A program made the position numbers and the translations under genes. This document shows, piece by piece, positions 62,833-64,000 of a DNA stretch of 64,000 nt (its first letter is position 1; the number at the start of each line of letters is the position of its first letter). The notes under the pieces were generated by a model. It did no database searches, had not been told where the DNA came from, and saw only the letters and a list, made by a program, of their open reading frames with translations. This DNA is from DASZHJ01 sp963735465 (GTDB lineage: Bacteria > Pseudomonadota > Alphaproteobacteria > ATCC43930 > CGMCC-115725): NCBI GenBank assembly GCA_963735465.1, contig CAVTLA010000002.1, positions 248,001 through 312,000 on the forward strand, written 5' to 3'.

Positions 62833-63197
62833 GGAAGCCGAGCGATACCCTGCGCAACAATCCGCTGCCGCCGGACTTCGCCGACCTCGCGCCCTTCGTC
62901 AAGGACTGGGCGCTGGCGACGGAGCGGGACCGCTACTTCAAGCTGCTGGCGACGCCGATCGAGGAGCTCCGCGTCTTCTACGACGCCCTGCTGCCGCGGG
63001 CGGAGGCGATCGTGACCTATCTCTCCAGCCTGCCCCTCGACGACCTGCCGGCGGACGGGCGCGTCCTGCACGAGCTGCTGCTCACCTTCGTGGAGACCGC
63101 GCATCCCATCGAGCTCAAGTGGAAGCAGACCGACATCGAGGGCGGCACCGCACCGGAGAAGCTGCACTTTCATGGCCCGAGCGCGACACCCGCCTAG
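62829..63197 (+). CDS. Conserved-looking hypothetical protein coupled to the Rieske gene
   Basis: Protein of 122 residues that I do not assign to a family. It starts MRKPSDTLRNNPLPPDFADLAPFVKDWALATERDRYFKLLATPIEELRVFYDALLPRAEAIVTYLSSLPLDDLPADG and is mostly helical, with no membrane segment or Cys. The ATGA overlap with the Rieske gene implies a linked role, perhaps a small (beta-like) or assembly partner. It does not resemble the standard beta subunit. Confidence 0.7.
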   Translation: MRKPSDTLRNNPLPPDFADLAPFVKDWALATERDRYFKLLATPIEELRVFYDALLPRAEAIVTYLSSLPLDDLPADGRVLHELLLTFVETAHPIELKWKQTDIEGGTAPEKLHFHGPSATPA

Positions 63198-63210
63198 CGC
63201 GGCAAGACAC

Positions 63211-63948
63211 CTATCCGCGCCCGCCGCCCGCCATCACCTCGGCGATCGGGGCGCCAGCGCGGATGGCGGCCTGCCGCTTCTCCTCGTTGAGAGCGATTTT
63301 CCGCGCCCGCCCCAGCACCTCCGCGGCGCGCAGCCGCGGCACGAAACAGACGCCGACCTCGTCGGCGAGCACGATGTCGCCGGGCATGACGGCGATGCCG
63401 CAGATGGCGACGGGCTTGTTGACCGCGACGGTCTCGATGCGCCACTTGCCGGTGATCGGGCTGAGGCTCCGCGACCAGACGGGATAGCCGATGGCGCGGG
63501 AATGATCGACGTCGCGCACGGCGCCGTCGACGATGGCGCCGATCTCGCCCTGCCGGCGCGCGATGCTGGCGAGGATGCTCCCCATGTTGGAGATGAGATC
63601 GACGCCCTGGAGCACGAGCACGTCGCCGGGCTCGGCGAGGTTGTGCGCCTCGACGTCCGCCAGCATGGAGATGCCGGAGGCCAGCGCCGCCGCGAATCTC
63701 TCCTCCCGGCGCACGTTGTGGACCGTGAGCGCGCGACCGACGATGCGGGCCGACGGATCGCGCGCGCGGAGGATCGATCCGGGAATCGTGCCGGCGAGGT
63801 CGAGCTCATCCATGGCGTCGGAGCACATGCCGGTCAGATCCGGCAGCCCACGGAAACCCTCGATGAGACCGGCCGGAATCGGCGGCAGCACAAGCGTGCC
63901 GAAGGCGTCGGCCGGGAGCTTGCCTAATGTGGCGGGAGGCGCAGTCAT
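63211..63948 (-). CDS. RraA family protein (HMG/CHA aldolase-like)
   Basis: Protein of 245 residues in the RraA/DlpA/menaquinone methyltransferase-like family, many of which are divalent-metal aldolases or oxaloacetate decarboxylases. Seen: ALTVHNVRREERFAAALASG, GDVLVLQGVDLISNMGSILASIARRQGEIGAIVDGAVRDVDHSRAIGYPVWSR, with the Gly-Ala-Val-Arg-Asp metal motif. The aldolase would cleave 4-hydroxy-4-methyl-2-oxoglutarate or similar acids at the end of aromatic pathways. Convergent with the Rieske operon. ATG at 63948 preferred because GAGAG lies about eight bases before it. Confidence 0.88.
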   Translation of the reverse strand: MTAPPATLGKLPADAFGTLVLPPIPAGLIEGFRGLPDLTGMCSDAMDELDLAGTIPGSILRARDPSARIVGRALTVHNVRREERFAAALASGISMLADVEAHNLAEPGDVLVLQGVDLISNMGSILASIARRQGEIGAIVDGAVRDVDHSRAIGYPVWSRSLSPITGKWRIETVAVNKPVAICGIAVMPGDIVLADEVGVCFVPRLRAAEVLGRARKIALNEEKRQAAIRAGAPIAEVMAGGGRG

Positions 63949-64000
63949 CGTTGGCTCTCTCGGCCCTCGTCGTCCGGCGCAACCGATCCGCGACGCCACA

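Noticed and set aside
1..64000. tRNA, rRNA, CRISPR array, insertion sequence or integrase
   Set aside because: I looked for cloverleaf and CCA ends, repeat-spacer units, terminal inverted repeats with transposase motifs and found none I could support.

Overview
The window is GC-rich chromosomal DNA. Its gene content (MdtABC-type RND pump, Fe(III)/spermidine-type and branched-chain-type ABC importers, FCD-type GntR and MarR regulators, DUF883, BON and CsbD stress proteins) and two dispersed palindromic repeats carrying the CTCATCCTGAG core suggest an Alphaproteobacterium, probably Hyphomicrobiales or Rhodospirillales, with a soil or water heterotroph lifestyle. This is inference from gene style; there is no rRNA or other taxonomic marker. 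I see no tRNA, rRNA, CRISPR array, insertion sequence, integrase or prophage.

Layout. 1-2.2 kb: 5' part of a two-PAS sensor histidine kinase (minus strand, cut by the left edge). 2.4-7.2 kb: small membrane and lipoproteins, an orphan histidine ammonia-lyase, a run of envelope/stress genes (BON lipoprotein, DUF883-like, holin-like, CsbD) ending in a clear terminator, and RidA. 7.2-8.5 kb: a nested palindromic repeat and an Ntn-type asparaginase. 8.8-18.2 kb: mdtA-mdtB-mdtC-oprM efflux operon in which both pump genes carry five single-base frameshifts each. 18.3-19.9 kb: class III nucleotidyl cyclase with a CxxCH haem motif. 19.9-23.9 kb: a flavin monooxygenase (frameshifted) and an arylmalonate-decarboxylase-like protein, divergent from a DUF1989-QueC pair. 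24.1-27.3 kb: a two-component system with a 17-bp tandem operator, divergent from a 31-residue membrane micropeptide, and followed by an EF-hand lipoprotein. 27.3-46 kb: a family 5 solute-binding protein, a MarR/Fe(III)-type ABC operon, a TPP riboswitch in front of an EamA transporter, the remnant of a phytanoyl-CoA-dioxygenase-like gene, a complete spermidine-type ABC operon, a second EamA transporter, two intact PhyH-type oxygenases, a frameshifted HisN-like phosphatase and a GMC oxidoreductase. 46-50 kb: a third ABC operon with one frameshifted permease. 50.1-54.9 kb: an M24-fold protein with the residue pattern of DMSP lyase DddP, an amidohydrolase, an FMN-dependent hydroxyacid dehydrogenase and an aldo/keto reductase. 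55-63.2 kb: a GntR regulator behind a perfect inverted-repeat operator, then one long operon of a Liv-type importer plus four catabolic genes (6-oxocamphor-hydrolase-like crotonase, muconolactone-isomerase-like protein, Rieske oxygenase, an unknown small protein). An RraA-family aldolase converges on it.

The strongest candidates for new biology are the Liv/crotonase/Rieske operon, which looks like uptake plus ring oxidation and retro-Claisen cleavage of a cyclic dione; the DddP-like gene; and the thiamine-riboswitch-controlled EamA transporter. The frameshifts form a striking pattern: fourteen single-base insertions and one deletion in five otherwise well-preserved genes. They are either real recent inactivation or an assembly artefact, and the reads should be checked before the pump is called dead.
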